A stretch of DNA of 7,150 nt from an uncultured Corynebacterium sp. (lineage in GTDB: Bacteria > Actinomycetota > Actinomycetes > Mycobacteriales > Mycobacteriaceae). The stretch is from assembly GCA_915275065.1 (NCBI GenBank), contig CAJZGD010000125.1:1-7150 (forward strand). The letters are read 5' to 3'. A program made the position numbers and the translations under genes. Under the pieces are notes generated by a model, which did not search any database, was not told the origin of the DNA, and worked only from the letters and a program-made list of their open reading frames with translations. Of this stretch, positions 5,001 to 7,150 are shown in pieces. The first letter of the stretch is position 1, and each line of letters begins with the position of its first letter.

Positions 5001-6413
5001 GTGACTTTACGCATATTCGACACCCGAACCCGCAGTCTTCGTGATTTCGTCCCGCTAACCCCAGGGCGCGCCACCATGTATTTGTGTGGCGCCACCCCGC
5101 AAACGAACCCGCATATTGGGCATGTGCGCAGCGGGGTTGCCTTCGACATTGTGCGCAGGTGGCTCATGGCGTCGGGCTATGATGTTGCGTTTGTCCGTAA
5201 CGTGACCGACATCGACGATAAGATTCTCACCAAGGCTGCTGAGGCGAATCGCCCCTGGTGGGAATGGGTGTCTACTTACGAACGAGCCTTTAGCCACGCC
5301 TACGACATGTTGGGCGTGTTGCCGCCGTCCGTGGAGCCTCGCGCTACCGGACACATGACCCAAATGATTACCTACATGCAGCGGCTTATCGACGCCGGTT
5401 TCGCCTACCCCGCCCAGGGCTCCGTCTACTTCGATGTGACCGCCTGGTCCGCTGCGGACGGCTCCGACTATGGGTCGCTGTCCGGCAATAACCTTATCGA
5501 CATGGAGCAGGGCGAAACCGACAATGTGGGCAAGCGTAGCCCGCAGGATTTCGCCCTGTGGAAAGCTGCCAAACCTGGGGAGCCCTCATGGCCCACACCG
5601 TGGGGTGATGGTAGGCCGGGCTGGCACCTCGAATGCTCCGCCATGTCCACCTGGTATCTGGGCCCCGAGTTCGACATTCACGGTGGTGGCCTCGACCTGC
5701 AATTCCCCCACCACGAGAACGAGATCGCCCAGGCGCATGCCGCCGGCGACGGGTTCGCCCGTTATTGGATGCACAACCACTGGGTGACCATTGCCGGGGA
5801 AAAGATGAGTAAGTCGTTGGGTAACGTGCTGTCGGTGCCGGAGATCGTGAAGCTGGTGCGGCCGGTGGAGTTGCGTTATTACCTGGGGTCGGCCCATTAT
5901 CGTTCCGTGTTGGAGTATTCCCCAGATGCGTTGCAGGAGGCGGCCCAGGGATACCGGCGTATCGAAAGTTTTGTCGAGAAGGTCGATGATCTGCCCGGCC
6001 AGCCGCCGGTGCCGGTGGGGGAGTGGACCGACGCGTTTGCCGAGGCCATGAACGATGACATTGGGGTGCCGCGGGCGCTTGCCGAGATTCACAACACGGT
6101 GCGGGCCGGCAATAGTGCCCTGGCCATGAAGGATTATGGTGAGGCCCGCAGGATGGCCGCCCGGGTGCGAGCCATGACTGAGGTGTTGGGCTTCGATCCG
6201 CTTTCCGACCAGTGGCAGGATGGCGAATCCGTGCGGTCCGACGCCCCCATGATGGCGTTGGATGCGCTGGTCCGGGAGGAGCTGAACCGGCGCGAGGTTG
6301 CCCGGTCCGTCAAGGACTGGGAGACCGCCGACGCGGTGCGTGACCGCCTGCTGGAGGTGGGGATTTTGGTCACCGACACCCCAGAAGGCCCTACCTGGTC
6401 GTGGGCGCCCTAA
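5001..6413 (+). CDS. cysS: Cysteinyl-tRNA synthetase
   Basis: This class I aminoacyl-tRNA synthetase charges tRNA-Cys in the cytosol. The product has 470 residues, close to the mycobacterial enzyme. An exact HIGH motif is at 38-41 (NPHIGHVRSGVAFDI) and KMSKS is at 268-272. The zinc ligands match the E. coli set: C29 (MYLCGATP), C212 (WHLECSAMS), and H237 and E241 (FPHHENE). The C-terminal part (about 340-470) is the helical DALR-type anticodon region, ending in TPEGPTWSWAP. The start is GTG 5001, giving the normal N-terminus TLRIFDTRTRSLRDF; an in-frame ATG at 4749 would put 84 extra residues over ispF in another frame. It follows ispF by 73 bases and carries its own -10. The second Corynebacteriales paralogue, mshC for mycothiol, would lack this context and full length. 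Confidence 0.97.
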   Translation: MTLRIFDTRTRSLRDFVPLTPGRATMYLCGATPQTNPHIGHVRSGVAFDIVRRWLMASGYDVAFVRNVTDIDDKILTKAAEANRPWWEWVSTYERAFSHAYDMLGVLPPSVEPRATGHMTQMITYMQRLIDAGFAYPAQGSVYFDVTAWSAADGSDYGSLSGNNLIDMEQGETDNVGKRSPQDFALWKAAKPGEPSWPTPWGDGRPGWHLECSAMSTWYLGPEFDIHGGGLDLQFPHHENEIAQAHAAGDGFARYWMHNHWVTIAGEKMSKSLGNVLSVPEIVKLVRPVELRYYLGSAHYRSVLEYSPDALQEAAQGYRRIESFVEKVDDLPGQPPVPVGEWTDAFAEAMNDDIGVPRALAEIHNTVRAGNSALAMKDYGEARRMAARVRAMTEVLGFDPLSDQWQDGESVRSDAPMMALDALVREELNRREVARSVKDWETADAVRDRLLEVGILVTDTPEGPTWSWAP

Positions 6414-6500
6414 GCCACCCAGCCACCCTCGGCGCCTTTTGGGCGTGCGGCCTGGGCCCGGCCGAACTAGTCGAATTGTTGAATCAAGGAATAATCACAT

Positions 6501-7150
6501 ATGTCTGGAAACTCTAAAAATCGTCCCGGTATCCGTAAAACCAATAAAAAGGGTGCCGTGAAGGGATCTGGTGGGGCGCGTCGCCGTGGCCTTCGGGGCA
6601 AGGGGCCCACGCCGAAGGCCGAGGATCGGGTGTACCACGCCGCCCATAAACGCAAGCTGGAGCGTCAGCGGCGTGACCAGGGGCGGCACGACCGCAGCGC
6701 CAGCACTGAGCTGGTGGTGGGCCGCAACCCGGTGATCGAATGTTTGCACGCCCGGGTGCCGGCCACCGCCCTGTATATCGCGCAGGGCACCCGCAATGAC
6801 GATCGGCTTACCGAGGCGGTGCAGTTGGCCCACAGCCGGTCGATTCCGCTCATTGAGGTGCCCCGCCTAGAGCTCGACAGCATGACCGGCAATGGGCTGC
6901 ACCAGGGGGTGGGGTTGCAGATTCCGCCGTTCGAGTACGCCGATGTGTTCGACCTCATTAGTACGGTTGCCGACAGCAAGGAGCAGGGGATGATCGTGGT
7001 GCTCGACAACATCACTGACCCTCGGAACCTGGGGGCGGTGATCCGTTCTACCGCGGCTTTTGGCGGCCAGGGCGTGGTCATTCCCGAGCGGCGGTCCGCG
7101 TCGGTGACGGCTGTTGCGTGGCGCACGTCGGCCGGTACCGCGGCCCGGCT
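6501..7150 (+). CDS. rlmB: 23S rRNA (guanosine-2'-O-)-methyltransferase RlmB, 5' part (cut by window end)
   Basis: A SpoU/TrmH-family methyltransferase that uses SAM to methylate the 2'-O of a guanosine in 23S rRNA. The frame opens at ATG 6501, with AAGGA (6486-6490) ten bases upstream, and stays open for 216 codons to the window edge; about 100 more residues are expected. Residues 1-66 are a Lys/Arg-rich, low-complexity N-terminus (KNRPGIRKTNKKG, GGARRRGLRGKG). The substrate-binding domain begins LVVGRNPVIECLHA (71-84), and HQGVGLQ (134-140) is typical of the family. The catalytic domain starts near 164 with VVLDNITDPRNLGAVIRSTA (N176 and R182 in SpoU motif 1) and continues into IPERRSASVTAVAWRTSAG. 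It is 87 bases after cysS. The exact target could be tRNA rather than rRNA, but rlmB is the normal call in this locus. Confidence 0.93.
   Translation, partial: MSGNSKNRPGIRKTNKKGAVKGSGGARRRGLRGKGPTPKAEDRVYHAAHKRKLERQRRDQGRHDRSASTELVVGRNPVIECLHARVPATALYIAQGTRNDDRLTEAVQLAHSRSIPLIEVPRLELDSMTGNGLHQGVGLQIPPFEYADVFDLISTVADSKEQGMIVVLDNITDPRNLGAVIRSTAAFGGQGVVIPERRSASVTAVAWRTSAGTAAR

Noticed and set aside
5586..6092. Long minus-strand ORF opposite cysS
   Set aside because: GC-rich genes commonly leave the antisense frame open; it has no motif or start signal.
6414..6500. Hairpin CGGCC-N7-GGCCG after cysS as a terminator
   Set aside because: The stem is only five pairs with no T-run after it, and rlmB follows closely in the same direction.
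1..7150. CRISPR array, insertion sequence or transposase
   Set aside because: No regularly spaced repeats, no terminal inverted repeats with a transposase frame, and no phage or integrase gene were seen.

Overview
The window looks like chromosomal DNA of a mycolic-acid actinobacterium, most likely a Corynebacterium. The right half has the gene order carD-ispD-ispF-cysS-rlmB with a divergent lpqE-type lipoprotein gene upstream. As I recall it, this is the arrangement in Mycobacterium tuberculosis (Rv3584 lpqE, then Rv3583c carD to Rv3579c). The core genes are GC-rich and one has a leaderless-type start, both usual for this group. The genus call is inference from protein character and synteny, not from a search.

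Left part (1-2093), accessory: a tandem family of small, membrane-anchored, four-cysteine proteins that I do not recognise. It consists of the 3' end of one copy (1-101), a full copy (346-897) and a second full copy (899-1501) that starts one base after the previous stop. An AT-rich gap follows, then a small gene (1773-2093) for a signal-peptide-bearing, single-pass membrane protein. The family members differ sharply in base composition, and copy 2 changes composition near its 3' end, which suggests transfer and/or recombination between copies.

Middle (2094-3170): a short intergenic stretch, a strong 11-bp hairpin terminator (2291-2332) ending the minus-strand lipoprotein gene (2360-2950), and a divergent promoter region of about 220 bp before carD that contains a perfect 11-bp inverted repeat.

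Right part (3171-7150), core: carD (RNA polymerase-binding regulator), ispD and ispF (two steps of the MEP isoprenoid pathway, overlapping by 4 bp), cysS (cysteinyl-tRNA synthetase, with an apparent leaderless GTG start behind its own -10 element) and rlmB (23S rRNA 2'-O-methyltransferase, cut by the window end). The tight packing suggests one transcript from the carD promoter plus an internal promoter before cysS. It joins transcription control, isoprenoid precursor supply and translation functions.

The least explained part is the left third: the duplicated four-cysteine membrane-anchored family and the neighbouring small membrane protein.
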